This document shows, one piece after another, positions 1-8,461 of a stretch of DNA of 44,929 nt (position 1 is its first letter; each line of letters begins with the position of its first letter). The notes beneath the pieces are model-generated. The model saw only the letters and a program-made list of their open reading frames with translations, ran no database searches and was not told the origin of the DNA. A program made the translations under genes and the position numbers. The stretch lies in assembly GCA_902384455.1 (NCBI GenBank), contig CABMCB010000090.1, positions 1 through 44,929 on the forward strand, read 5' to 3'. This stretch comes from an uncultured archaeon. Lineage in GTDB: Archaea; Altiarchaeota; Altiarchaeia; IMC4; SCGC-AAA252-I15.

Positions 1-992
1 GCACATTCAAAAAGACCACCGAAACACGCGCCCGCAAAACACAATACCGCCACTTCACCGACCTAGACCTAAACACCACAATAACAAGCACCGCAAACTT
101 CTCAACAATAGAAGCAGAATACTCCGGCTCAGGAACACGCCTAAACGGATACTACGAATTCTCAATCTCACTCAAAAAACAAACCCAAGAAACAAGCCCC
201 GCAGGAAACGCACTCAAAATCTACACAACCGTACTCACCACAACCACAGGAATAAAAGACGCATTCGAAGGCGCAATAGACGAAGCCAAAGAAGCAGGAA
301 AACTCAAAGACATAAACCCCACACTAAACGCCAAATGGACCGCAAAAACACACATACTACAATCCACCAACCTCAAAGCCGCAATGACCGGAGTAAACAT
401 AGGCGCAGTACTAGTCACAGACGGAAAAGACGCATTCATCGCATACAGACAAGGAGACACAGTAACCGGCTCATACTACACAGTAAGAGGCGGCCTAGGA
501 ATAGCCAAAGAAATATTCAACGACAAAGTACTCGGCACAGTAGGAAAAACATCCGTAAAAGCAGGCCCAGTCCTACAAGCAACAATCGGAGTGCTCGACG
601 TCTCATACAACATAGGCAAAGCAATAACAAGCGACGACAAATTCGTACGCCAATACTACACAGAAACCGCAGTCGCCGCAGGAATAGACGCCGCAATAGG
701 CCTCATCCCAGTGTACGGAAGCGCAATAACCGGCGCGTGGAGCGTCACATACTACGGGATGAAAGGGATATATGGGGCATTGGGGATACCTTGGGGTCAG
801 TTCACGAACCTCGCCTCAAGCCCCGGCTCAGCAATAGTGTTCCTTGTGGAATTCAAAAGCGGAGTGATAGTCCCATCCGCGTTCGCAACAGACGGGTTGT
901 CCAGCGCATACGAAGACGTGGCCGAAATACTTGAATTCTACCGGACATACCACCCCGAAGAAAACCACATGTTCGTCCCACCAGATGGCTGA
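1..992 (+). CDS. Partial secreted/surface protein with hydrophobic C-terminal region
   Basis: The reading frame is open from base 3 and its start lies before the window. At least 329 residues are visible. The first part is rich in Thr, Asn and Tyr and looks like extracellular beta structure. The second half is Gly/Ala-rich and amphipathic to hydrophobic, with a segment reading GLIPVYGSAITG at about positions 710-745; this resembles the membrane-active or pre-toxin helical regions of large secreted proteins, though no named family could be assigned. Codons up to about 735 end almost only in A or C, then use becomes mixed. The stop (990-992) overlaps the ATG of the next gene, so the two are probably co-translated. 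Function is unknown; a surface adhesin or toxin-like role is inference. Confidence 0.75.
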   Translation, partial: TFKKTTETRARKTQYRHFTDLDLNTTITSTANFSTIEAEYSGSGTRLNGYYEFSISLKKQTQETSPAGNALKIYTTVLTTTTGIKDAFEGAIDEAKEAGKLKDINPTLNAKWTAKTHILQSTNLKAAMTGVNIGAVLVTDGKDAFIAYRQGDTVTGSYYTVRGGLGIAKEIFNDKVLGTVGKTSVKAGPVLQATIGVLDVSYNIGKAITSDDKFVRQYYTETAVAAGIDAAIGLIPVYGSAITGAWSVTYYGMKGIYGALGIPWGQFTNLASSPGSAIVFLVEFKSGVIVPSAFATDGLSSAYEDVAEILEFYRTYHPEENHMFVPPDG

Positions 993-2370
993 CAAAACAA
1001 AAATCGCGGTAACAGCGGCAATCCTTGTAGCTTTAGCCATGGCGGCGTCCGCGTCAGACCCCCTCACTGTGACGTGGGGCAACGCCACCCAACTGGACGG
1101 AGGCCCAATATACGGGTACTCAATGTCAGACGACTCAGCAGGAGTGGTTTCAATAGTGTACTCTAAGTCCGCGTCCGGGCGAGCCAACTTATACCGGATA
1201 CTCTACTACACCAACGGTTCATTCTCAAATTCAACGCAGATAACCAACTCCACTTCATGGGCAATCAACCCGTCAATTAAGGTCTCCTCCTCAGGCGTAC
1301 TGCACGTCGCATGGCAAGACAACAGAAGCAGAGACTGGGAAATATACTATGAAACCATAGATTCCGACGGCACAATTACCGAATACCAAGTGACAGACAG
1401 TGTAGGCCACTCAATAACCCCTGCGTTGTCCATCTCAGGGGAAACCTCTCACATAGTCTGGGCGGACAACCGCACAGGAAACTACGACGTCTACTACGAC
1501 CGCCACAGCCCGTCAAACCCCGACCTGACGGTGACTAACTTCACGATAACCCCCAATGAAACCACAGAGGGCGCGCAAGTAGAGCTTCGCGCCGAAGTCA
1601 AAAACGACGGCGACCAACCAGCATCCTACTTCACAGTCCAAATACGCGACGAAACCACCTCCGAAACAATACGTGAGGAGTCAATAACATACGACCTGAA
1701 CCCCGGCGAATCAGTAAACATCACCGCCACCGCATCATTCGAATTCGGAACCCACCTAATTACGGCAACAGCAGACTCATCGGGCGCGGTAGAAGAATCG
1801 GACGAAAACAACAACGACGCATCAACCACAATACAGATAATCCGCACCAACTCATCATCAATAACCGGGTCATCCGGAAACCACTTCACAATAAACTACA
1901 CCGACCTCTGCTTCACAATAAACCTAAAGCTAAACGCCTCAGTAACCAACGCCCAACTAAACCTAACAACACGCCCGGTAAACCCCACAAACTCCACCCT
2001 ACAACACAGAGACATAGAAAAATTCTATCAAATAGACGCACCAGCCCTCGCCGGAAAAATATCGTGGGCAAAAATAACCGCCTGCTACCTCCAAAGCGAC
2101 GTGGACCCAAGAAACATAAACGAAACCACACTCTCCATATACTGGCACAACCAAACAACATGGCAGAAACTCACGCCCCTAGACATGAACTGGGTAATCG
2201 CCACAGGAAACTCCCCAACAGAAAACAACGTCTGGGCCAACGTAACCCACTTCAGCCACTACGCCATAGCAGGACAAAACAACACCGCAACAGAAGGAAT
2301 CCAACAAATCAACGTCGCCAAAAGACTATACGGAGGCTGGAACCTCATAAGCCTATCCTACAACGCATAA
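985..2370 (+). CDS. Secreted CARDB / beta-propeller-like surface protein
   Basis: The ATG at 985 is chosen because it is followed at once by a basic stretch and a hydrophobic signal peptide (about residues 3-24, Ala-rich, ending ASAS). A TTG further upstream would only add an unlike extension. After the signal come two repeats of the form DNRxxxxxxYY (about residues 113 and 158), as in sialidase-like propeller blades. A CARDB-type beta domain follows at about 180-290 (PDLTVTNFTI, NDG, NPGES, EESDENN). The region to about 440 resembles the PGF-pre-PGF surface domain of archaea, with many N-x-S/T sites. The protein stops right after RLYGGWNLISLSYNA, although GWNLIS normally opens a further domain, so the C-terminus may be truncated. 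No membrane anchor is left. Codons after about 1775 end mainly in A/C. Confidence 0.8.
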   Translation: MADKTKIAVTAAILVALAMAASASDPLTVTWGNATQLDGGPIYGYSMSDDSAGVVSIVYSKSASGRANLYRILYYTNGSFSNSTQITNSTSWAINPSIKVSSSGVLHVAWQDNRSRDWEIYYETIDSDGTITEYQVTDSVGHSITPALSISGETSHIVWADNRTGNYDVYYDRHSPSNPDLTVTNFTITPNETTEGAQVELRAEVKNDGDQPASYFTVQIRDETTSETIREESITYDLNPGESVNITATASFEFGTHLITATADSSGAVEESDENNNDASTTIQIIRTNSSSITGSSGNHFTINYTDLCFTINLKLNASVTNAQLNLTTRPVNPTNSTLQHRDIEKFYQIDAPALAGKISWAKITACYLQSDVDPRNINETTLSIYWHNQTTWQKLTPLDMNWVIATGNSPTENNVWANVTHFSHYAIAGQNNTATEGIQQINVAKRLYGGWNLISLSYNA

Positions 2371-2481
2371 GCCCAAACCACATAAACCCAGTGTCTGTTA
2401 CCTGTCCCTCCATTTTCCTCTTCGGTTTAAGATGCTGTTAATAAAATTGTATTCAATACCTGACGGAAATTGCGTTGTACG

Positions 2482-4362
2482 ATGAAAAGGGGTCTGCCAA
2501 ATTTGGTTAAAACTCTTGTTTTAGCAGTTGTTTTAATCGCAATAATCGCCGGCCACCCGTTTAGCGAACAAGAATTCGGCGGCGGATTCAGGGTCTGCCT
2601 AAACTTCATAAAAAACGGCGAAGGAATATACAACCGCCAACCCTACTGCAACCAAACACCCATAATCTACTACTACGGCCACATAATCCGCAACCTACTC
2701 GGAGACGGCCTACTGGACGCAGCGTTGGCAATAACTACGCTACTGCTTGACGCGGCAGTCTATGTACTGCTTCGCAGAATCGTTTCCTTAGAGCATCTGC
2801 AATGGAGTTTCCTTTATGACCTCGCTTTCATCCTCCTTATCGTAGCCTCCAGCATCAACCACCTCGAAAGCACTATACCTACGGCGGCCGTATTAGCCGC
2901 CACATACACACTATTTTACTCCACTCGGCCTAATCGGGCGTTTGAGGGCGGAGTATTCATCGCTGTCGCAGTCTTCAGTAAATACACCTCCCTTCTGGCG
3001 TGCACTTGTGTCCTACTGCTCTATCTTTACCGCGAAGGTGCTTTAGGCGGTCGGAAGCGTTTTCCAACTTTTTCCTTCATCGCCGTTTGCGCCCCTTCAG
3101 CGGTCGCATTCGGGGTTTTCAACATATTGTACCCGTATTTCCTAAACTACACATTCCTCTCAAACATCTACTTTCAGCCTTGGACTACGCAGCAGGCACT
3201 GGAGGAAATGTTTAAGATGTACCTCGGCTTTATACCCGTCCTAATCTATGTGATAGCAGCGATAATTTATGCCGCCAATAAACGCATGCTGGACGGCCTA
3301 AAAAGTTTTTATGCCATAGTTTCAGCGGCAGGCATCCTATTTTATATGTGCGCAATAATCCGCGGCAACGCCGTCTTTACCCTGCTTGGTTACTATGGGC
3401 TACCGTATTACCCCTACGTCCTCATAGTCCTTACGTCGCTTTATAAGACGAACGCGAAGACGCACGCCCTCCTATTCACCTTGCTGATTGTTTACCCCGG
3501 CCTACAGCCAACTCCCCTACTAAATTATGCCCGCAACGACGCGGACCGACAACTATATGAATTCCGCTCACATGCCGACTGGGCCTTCCATTTCATACCC
3601 CCACAAGAAGGTCAAGTTCTAATCGAAACGGACGGAAGCGAAAAAACATTAGAAGTTTTCCTAAATCAATTCAACATAACCACGTTGAAGAAAGAGCAGA
3701 TTGAAACGATATCGACTCAAACAGCAGTAGGCGCCGAAGACCCCTACTGGGCACCCCGCATAAGATACCTCCTTACTATCTCAGCCCCCCACAACAACGC
3801 AGTAGAACTAACGCCCGCCGAAAAAATAATCAAGGAAAAGATAATCAACGGAACATACAGCCTCATAATATTCGGCCCGCCCTATTGGACGATAACAACT
3901 CGCATACTAAACAGCATCAGAATAGACGGCCACCTCACGCAGGACGCAAACAGCAGCCTGATTGTGATGACCCCCACAAACCAAGAATACTACCTGACTC
4001 TCACTCCAAACTCCTACTACCTCGGCCAAAATAACACGATGGCATATTCCGTTGTCATTTTCCGCGACAAAAAGCAGTTCACCCAGTTCATCGACAACGG
4101 CGTGTTTTACTACCAACAAAATCTTAAAAAAATCTGCGCCGAAAGCCAGGCAGTAGCAGGTTCCATATCCTCCATCTACTCCCAGATTCTAGACCGGCAA
4201 ACGCCTTTTATCTGCCAAAACGGAGGAAACATTGAAGAACGCCTTAAACCCCAAAAGACAACAACCAGCGTAGATCTACTAATCATCGCAAGCGTAACAT
4301 TCCTAATCTACGCCACACCACCAAGGAGCCACAAAAACAAAAAGATTAATAGCTCGGCCTAA
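2482..4362 (+). CDS. Polytopic membrane protein, GT-C glycosyltransferase-like
   Basis: This is 626 residues from the ATG at 2482; a TTG four codons earlier is less likely. An N-terminal hydrophobic segment is followed by about nine to ten predicted membrane spans up to residue 350, then a soluble domain of about 230 residues and one last hydrophobic segment before a basic tail. The layout (multi-span N-terminus, extracytoplasmic C-terminal domain with N-x-S/T sites) matches GT-C fold glycosyltransferases of the ArnT/PMT/AglB type, but the diagnostic acidic motif of the first loop is not clear; EQEFGGGFRVCL near residue 30 is a candidate. It follows two surface-protein genes, so a role in glycan or lipid-linked sugar transfer is plausible inference. 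Residues about 35-80 are coded almost only by A/C-ending codons, then use becomes mixed. Confidence 0.75.
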   Translation: MKRGLPNLVKTLVLAVVLIAIIAGHPFSEQEFGGGFRVCLNFIKNGEGIYNRQPYCNQTPIIYYYGHIIRNLLGDGLLDAALAITTLLLDAAVYVLLRRIVSLEHLQWSFLYDLAFILLIVASSINHLESTIPTAAVLAATYTLFYSTRPNRAFEGGVFIAVAVFSKYTSLLACTCVLLLYLYREGALGGRKRFPTFSFIAVCAPSAVAFGVFNILYPYFLNYTFLSNIYFQPWTTQQALEEMFKMYLGFIPVLIYVIAAIIYAANKRMLDGLKSFYAIVSAAGILFYMCAIIRGNAVFTLLGYYGLPYYPYVLIVLTSLYKTNAKTHALLFTLLIVYPGLQPTPLLNYARNDADRQLYEFRSHADWAFHFIPPQEGQVLIETDGSEKTLEVFLNQFNITTLKKEQIETISTQTAVGAEDPYWAPRIRYLLTISAPHNNAVELTPAEKIIKEKIINGTYSLIIFGPPYWTITTRILNSIRIDGHLTQDANSSLIVMTPTNQEYYLTLTPNSYYLGQNNTMAYSVVIFRDKKQFTQFIDNGVFYYQQNLKKICAESQAVAGSISSIYSQILDRQTPFICQNGGNIEERLKPQKTTTSVDLLIIASVTFLIYATPPRSHKNKKINSSA

Positions 4363-4391
4363 GTAACGGCTGCAGCCGAAAACAAGATAAA

Positions 4392-4829
4392 TCACTTCCC
4401 TATATCCTCATTCCAAAGCGCCGGATTCTTCTTAATAAACTCCTCCATCAGACGAATACACTCAAGGTCATTCAACACCACCATCTCAACACCCCTACTC
4501 CTAACGTAATCCTCAGGCCCCCTGAAAGTCTTATTCTCCCCCACAATAACCCTCGGTATCCCATAAAGCAAAACAGCTCCGCTGCACATGTCACAAGGCG
4601 AAAGAGTAGAATACAACGTCGCCTTACGATAGACCGCCGCAGGATGCCTCCCCGCATTCTCCAAACAATCCATCTCAGCATGCTTAATGACACTACCCTC
4701 CTGAACACGCCGGTTATGGCCCCTGCCGATAATCTTCCCATCAACAACAAGCACGCTGCCAATAGGCACGCCGCCTTCACTAAGGCCTTTCTTCGCCTCC
4801 TCCAATGCGGCTTTCATGAACTCATCCAT
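4392..4829 (-). CDS. Cytosine deaminase, yeast Fcy1-like
   Basis: A cytidine-deaminase-fold zinc enzyme of 145 residues. The zinc site is H50-A-E52 and P-C79-D-M-C82, with the proton-shuttling glutamate E52. The stretch LSPCDMC followed by GAVLLYGIPRVIVGEN, and the C-terminal region with RG.E.VVLND...MEEF, ...W.EDIG, match the yeast cytosine deaminase Fcy1 pattern closely, rather than tRNA adenosine deaminase TadA (PCxxC context differs) or bacterial amidohydrolase CodA. The expected reaction is cytosine to uracil plus ammonia, a pyrimidine salvage step in the cytosol. The start ATG at 4829 lies about 23 nt downstream of a TATA-like element, so the mRNA may be leaderless. The gene is convergent with the membrane protein gene ending at 4362. 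Confidence 0.88.
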   Translation of the reverse strand: MDEFMKAALEEAKKGLSEGGVPIGSVLVVDGKIIGRGHNRRVQEGSVIKHAEMDCLENAGRHPAAVYRKATLYSTLSPCDMCSGAVLLYGIPRVIVGENKTFRGPEDYVRSRGVEMVVLNDLECIRLMEEFIKKNPALWNEDIGK

Positions 4830-4846
4830 CGTCCAACTACCTTACG

Positions 4847-4856
4847 TAATTATCTA
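4847..4856 (-). promoter_or_regulatory. TATA-like box of the cytosine deaminase gene
   Basis: On the minus strand this reads TAGATAATTA, centred about 23 nt upstream of the ATG at 4829. With the usual archaeal spacing of about 25 nt to the transcript start, the mRNA would begin at or next to the start codon. Assigned by position and base content only. Confidence 0.4.
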
Positions 4857-4951
4857 ACTCTTTTTGTTTAACATTATTATGATAAACCACAGTAAGTGTT
4901 TGAGGCCGTTTATGTTAATGTTTGATGGAAGCAAAAAATTCGAGGTAGAAT

Positions 4952-5206
4952 ATGGATGTAGTTAAGCTTAATCGCGTCAGTGCGTGGGTTCTTTCGCTTG
5001 TGGTTTTGGTTTACATTGTGACTGGGTTGGCGATGGTGAGGCGTTTCGGTATGGATTCAATTGTCAGCGTCCGCCTTGCGAACACGTTGCATCTTAGCGA
5101 CTCTTTGCTTTTTCTGCTTGTGGCAGCTTTGATTGCGCATGCCGGCTTCTGTATTTACGGTCGGGCTAAACGGGAGTTTTTGTGCCGAGTAAAAAACAAG
5201 AAATAA
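4952..5206 (+). CDS. Small two-span membrane protein
   Basis: 84 residues with two hydrophobic helices at about 10-30 and 50-72, a basic loop between them (MVRRFG) and a basic C-terminal tail (RAKREFLCRVKNKK). Histidines in or next to the second helix (LHLSDS and IAHAGF) and the TGLAMVRRFG motif recall small heme-b-binding two-helix modules, but this is only a resemblance and no family was recognised. A GAGGT Shine-Dalgarno sequence stands directly before the ATG at 4952, and a TATA-like stretch lies near 4907-4917. The tail overlaps an in-frame GTG for the next gene; that gene more probably starts at 5305. Confidence 0.65.
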   Translation: MDVVKLNRVSAWVLSLVVLVYIVTGLAMVRRFGMDSIVSVRLANTLHLSDSLLFLLVAALIAHAGFCIYGRAKREFLCRVKNKK

Positions 5207-5304
5207 TCTACGTTAAGTCCCGCATTTTAGTTCCCGCCAAACTTCTATTTACCCCCATAACATCAATAACTTCTTCTCGTACCTCTACTTTCACTTTATC
5301 TACT

Positions 5305-5898
5305 ATGGCGCTTGCCGGCGAGTATGTTGTGGTGGACATTGAGACGACTGGACTTTCGCGAGTGGAACATAGGATTACCGAGATTGCCGCGGTAAAAGTG
5401 TTGGACGGCGCCTTCCTCGAGGAGTTTCAGACGCTGGTGAACCCTTTGCAGCACATACCCTCCTTCATAACGCACCTTACGGGAATAGACGACGAGATGG
5501 TCGCCTCAGCCCCGACAATAAAGGAGGTTTTGCCTCATTTCGTTGATTTCATGGGGCAGGACGTGTTGGTGGCGCACAACGCATCTTTCGACCACGGTTT
5601 CTTAAGCCACAACGCTTCCGTCCACATTCAAGCCGAATTTGAGAACCCGAAACTGTGCACCAGAAAGCTAGCCAGCCGACTACTGCCTAACCTGCCAAGC
5701 AAGAAGCTATCCTGCGTATGCGACCACCTGAACGTAAGAAACGTGCGAGCCCACAGGGCAATGGGCGACGCCTACGCCACCGCAGAAGTATTCCAAAAAT
5801 TCATTCCGCTACTTGAAAATCACGGCGCCAAAACACTACCTGACATAATAAAATTCGAGCGCACCCCGCGAAAGAAACTACTCATCAATCAACCTTAA
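5305..5898 (+). CDS. DnaQ-like DEDDh 3'-5' exonuclease
   Basis: 197 residues from the ATG at 5305. An upstream GTG at 5182 would add 41 Ser/Thr-rich residues before the first beta strand and overlap the preceding gene, so it is rejected. The DEDDh residues are visible: D11 and E13 in VVVDIETTGLS (ExoI), D97 in AHNASFDHGFL (ExoII), and H150 with D155 in AHRAMGDAYAT (ExoIII). This is the arrangement of the bacterial DNA polymerase III epsilon subunit and its stand-alone relatives, which remove nucleotides from 3' ends in repair or proofreading. No polymerase or helicase domain is fused. The last 14 bases overlap the 3' end of the convergent unknown gene. Confidence 0.88.
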   Translation: MALAGEYVVVDIETTGLSRVEHRITEIAAVKVLDGAFLEEFQTLVNPLQHIPSFITHLTGIDDEMVASAPTIKEVLPHFVDFMGQDVLVAHNASFDHGFLSHNASVHIQAEFENPKLCTRKLASRLLPNLPSKKLSCVCDHLNVRNVRAHRAMGDAYATAEVFQKFIPLLENHGAKTLPDIIKFERTPRKKLLINQP

Positions 5899-6526
5899 TT
5901 GGCCGCCTTCTGCCTTCGCCCACAGAAAAAACCGGCTCCACAGAAACCAGCCTGCTGTTAACCAAGCTAACCTCAAATGCCTCAAGCAAACCACCCGCAT
6001 GCAGAGAATGCTCAGCCAAAAACGCTTTGTCGGACAACAAACCAGCCAAACACAACGCCTCCCCCTTTTCCCTACCGTAAGTGACTGCTAAAGAAGCCTT
6101 AACGTCTGCCACCTTGACCGCAGATTTAGTGTACAACGAAAAAGGCACATTCGGACTCTTCACTGCCGCGATAAGGTCGTCAGGCAACCTCCTAACCACC
6201 TGCCCGCACTCCAATATCGCCCCCCCAGCAAGAAACTTGCTCCCCGCCAACCCCTTACTCCTAAACGGGTTTGCGTACGCCTCAAGAAACAACCGAAACA
6301 CAAATTCCGAAGGAAGAACATAAGAAAAAACCCCGTAAACCCCATCTTTAGCAGGAAGAAAAACAGACCCCTCAACAGCCGACGCACTGTCATCCGCAAG
6401 AAAAGCAGAAATACTACCGCCACCACACGGCCACCTATGAGCGTCCAAGACGGCCGGCGAATCCTTCCGGATTAAGCCCTGACCTTTCGCAGGCTCCTTA
6501 ACTACGGTAAAAACAAGTCCGCTCAT
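5885..6526 (-). CDS. Unknown protein, translationally coupled to FBPase
   Basis: 213 residues. The ATG at 6526 overlaps the FBPase stop codon as ATGA, so translation is probably coupled; a longer frame back to 6559 would overlap FBPase more and is not needed. The protein has no signal peptide or membrane span. It is mixed alpha/beta with a Gly-rich stretch (WPCGGGSISAF) near residue 32, and no catalytic motif was recognised. Its fixed place behind the FBPase gene suggests a role tied to sugar phosphates or to FBPase itself, but that is inference from position only. It converges with the exonuclease gene and shares 14 bases with its 3' end. Confidence 0.7.
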   Translation of the reverse strand: MSGLVFTVVKEPAKGQGLIRKDSPAVLDAHRWPCGGGSISAFLADDSASAVEGSVFLPAKDGVYGVFSYVLPSEFVFRLFLEAYANPFRSKGLAGSKFLAGGAILECGQVVRRLPDDLIAAVKSPNVPFSLYTKSAVKVADVKASLAVTYGREKGEALCLAGLLSDKAFLAEHSLHAGGLLEAFEVSLVNSRLVSVEPVFSVGEGRRRPIKVD

Positions 6527-7464
6527 TCCCCATCTAGATGGTCGCGCGCCCTGCTGCACGACTCAAAAATGTCCTGAAGATGCCTAATCAAATCGGCGTC
6601 CCCGACGTAAACAGGCGTCCTCTGGTCAATAGACTTAGGCTTAACATCAAGCAAACTCCGAGCGCCATTGCTGCTCGCCCCGCCAGCCTTAGCGCAAATA
6701 AACGCCATAGGAGCCGCCTCAAAAAGAAGCCTAAGCTTCCCCTCCGGCTTCCTAATAAGCGCAGGATAAGCAAACACCCCACCATGAAACATAATCTGAT
6801 TAAAATCCCCCACAAAACTGCCGCAATAACGCTGCTTAAGGCCTTTCTGGCGTATGAGGCGCATGAACACGTCGAATTCAGGCACCCACTCGTCGGGGTT
6901 GCCGCCTACGCTGTATATCGTGGGGGCCGGGAATTTAACGTTCTCCTTGCTTACGACGTATTCTCCGTCGTGTTCTCCCTTCCTGCTTTTGACGTACTCG
7001 TCCACGCCGTGCTCTGTGGCGACAACCATGGTGCTAACCGGCCCGTAAAGTTTGTATATGGCGGCGACCTGCTTTCTCCCTTCAGTTGGGAATTCCCCGT
7101 GCTTCCATATCCCAAATATCGTGCCGAACAAATTGTTGCTTTTGATGTTGTTGCTCCCATCCAAAGGGTCGAGAGTAACAAGGAACTTCCCTTTCCCCCT
7201 ACTTAACGGCTCAAGATTCTCCTCAGAAACCACCGTCTTCACCAAATCAGTGTCAAGAAGCTTGTCAGTCAAATAATCATTAACCCAGACGTCCAACGCC
7301 TTCTGGTCCTCGCCGAAATCGTTTCGAGTGCCGGCCTCCCCCCGTCTGGAGGGGAATTCTCTGAGTATTGGTAGTGTGTAGCTTGTGATGCCTTCAATTA
7401 GCTCTGCAACGTCTCTGTTTATCGTTGAGAGGTGGTCTTTCAAAAGGACTTCCGGCTCGCTCAT
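6523..7464 (-). CDS. fbp: Fructose-1,6-bisphosphatase, class I
   Basis: 313 residues, close to the usual length of class I enzymes. The metal-binding motif DPLDGS lies at residues 99-104, preceded by the acidic pair E81/E82 (VSEENLE), and the C-terminal half contains GKLRLLFEAAPMAF and KAGG, the substrate and metal region of the class I family. It hydrolyses fructose 1,6-bisphosphate to fructose 6-phosphate and phosphate in gluconeogenesis. Many archaea instead use the bifunctional class V aldolase/phosphatase or the inositol-monophosphatase-like class IV, so class I here is notable. The gene is divergent from a class I aldolase gene with only 42 bases between the two starts. An AT-rich box at 7484-7495 is placed for a leaderless transcript. 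Confidence 0.92.
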   Translation of the reverse strand: MSEPEVLLKDHLSTINRDVAELIEGITSYTLPILREFPSRRGEAGTRNDFGEDQKALDVWVNDYLTDKLLDTDLVKTVVSEENLEPLSRGKGKFLVTLDPLDGSNNIKSNNLFGTIFGIWKHGEFPTEGRKQVAAIYKLYGPVSTMVVATEHGVDEYVKSRKGEHDGEYVVSKENVKFPAPTIYSVGGNPDEWVPEFDVFMRLIRQKGLKQRYCGSFVGDFNQIMFHGGVFAYPALIRKPEGKLRLLFEAAPMAFICAKAGGASSNGARSLLDVKPKSIDQRTPVYVGDADLIRHLQDIFESCSRARDHLDGE

Positions 7465-7483
7465 GGTTACCTTATAGTCCGCC

Positions 7484-7495
7484 TATTTTAATTAA
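7484..7495 (-). promoter_or_regulatory. TATA-like box of fbp in the fbp/aldolase divergent region
   Basis: On the minus strand this reads TTAATTAAAATA, centred about 26 nt upstream of the fbp ATG at 7464. The same 42-base region must also hold the promoter of the aldolase gene, for which CTTATAG at about 7471-7477 is a candidate. The two promoters therefore interlock and may compete. Confidence 0.45.
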
Positions 7496-7506
7496 CACTC
7501 CGATAA

Positions 7507-8421
7507 ATGGTTACGCAGGTGGTTGGAATGGATGTTAAAAGACCTAGATTGAGCGAAATTGAATTGTCCGCGGGCGTCCGCACGCGCCTACACAGAATAC
7601 TCTACGAATTCGGACCCAAAAACGGAACTTTACTTATTCTGCCCATAGACCAAGGATTGGAGCACGGTCCGGAAGACTTCTTTTCTAACCCTGATTCCTC
7701 CAGTATGGACTACATTTTCAAGCTCGCAATCGAGGGCAACTTCAGCGCAGTAGCCTGCCACATAGGGCTCGCCGAGCAGTATTACCCTAAGTACGCGGGC
7801 AGGATGCCTCTTGTGCTAAAACTTAACGGGAAAACAAACATCCCAAGCGACGCAAACGCGTTCAGCCCGCTTACCGGCACGGTGGAAGACGCCGTAAGGT
7901 TGGGCGCTGACGCGGTAGGATACACTCTATTTGTGGGAAGCCCCAAGCAGGACGCAGACATCGCTCAACTAAACAAAGTACGCCAAGACTGCAGACGCTT
8001 CGGCATGCCCCTAATCGTATGGAGCTACCCGCGCGGAAGCGCAATAGATGAAAAAGGAGGCAAAGACAGTCTCTACGCAGTAGACTACGCAGCTCGCGTC
8101 GCAGAAGAATTGGGCGCAAACATAGTGAAAATCAACATGCCAAAGCCCCCAAACGAAAAGTGCCCCAAACCCTATCCCTCAATCCAAGAAGATGACCTCG
8201 CCCGAATGAAACGCGTAGTAAAATCAGCAGGAAAATCACTCGTCCTCGTATCAGGCGGAAGCAAACTAGGCGACGAAGACTTACTACACAAAGTAGAAAC
8301 CGCAATGCAAGCAGGAGCAACAGGAATAATATTCGGCCGAAACATGTGGCAGCGCGAGAAGAAAGACGCATTGGAAATAACAAAGAAAGTCCACGCGATA
8401 CTGAAGAAATACGGCGACTAA
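7507..8421 (+). CDS. Class I fructose-bisphosphate aldolase, DhnA/archaeal type
   Basis: 304 residues forming a TIM barrel of the DhnA family. The Schiff-base lysine is very probably K208 in NIVKINMP. Other family residues are D48 in LPIDQGLEHG and Y174 in WSYPRG, and the phosphate loops VSGGS and GIIFGRN close the barrel. It condenses dihydroxyacetone phosphate with glyceraldehyde 3-phosphate, feeding the adjacent FBPase. The ATG at 7507 is used; an ATG seven codons later (7528) is a real alternative. Codon use changes inside the gene: from about 7960 to the stop nearly all codons end in A or C. The 3' end lies only 40 bases from that of the convergent kinase gene. Confidence 0.93.
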   Translation: MVTQVVGMDVKRPRLSEIELSAGVRTRLHRILYEFGPKNGTLLILPIDQGLEHGPEDFFSNPDSSSMDYIFKLAIEGNFSAVACHIGLAEQYYPKYAGRMPLVLKLNGKTNIPSDANAFSPLTGTVEDAVRLGADAVGYTLFVGSPKQDADIAQLNKVRQDCRRFGMPLIVWSYPRGSAIDEKGGKDSLYAVDYAARVAEELGANIVKINMPKPPNEKCPKPYPSIQEDDLARMKRVVKSAGKSLVLVSGGSKLGDEDLLHKVETAMQAGATGIIFGRNMWQREKKDALEITKKVHAILKKYGD

Positions 8422-8461
8422 ATAGTCAACTGTTTAATAGTCGGAAACCGGTATAGCGGCC

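Noticed and set aside
335..934. Open frame of 199 residues rich in Arg, His, Asn and Ser overlapping the first gene
   Set aside because: A shifted reading of an A/C-ending codon tract. Lack of T and G at third positions removes stop codons from other frames, giving long Arg/His/Asn-rich shadow frames; the real gene has the consistent codon pattern.
5182..5304. GTG start giving 41 extra residues on the DnaQ-like exonuclease
   Set aside because: The extension overlaps the upstream gene, is Ser/Thr-rich and unlike the fold, and the ATG at 5305 is right before the first strand.
6538..7206. 222-residue plus-strand open frame over fbp
   Set aside because: Antisense to conserved FBPase, no recognisable domain.
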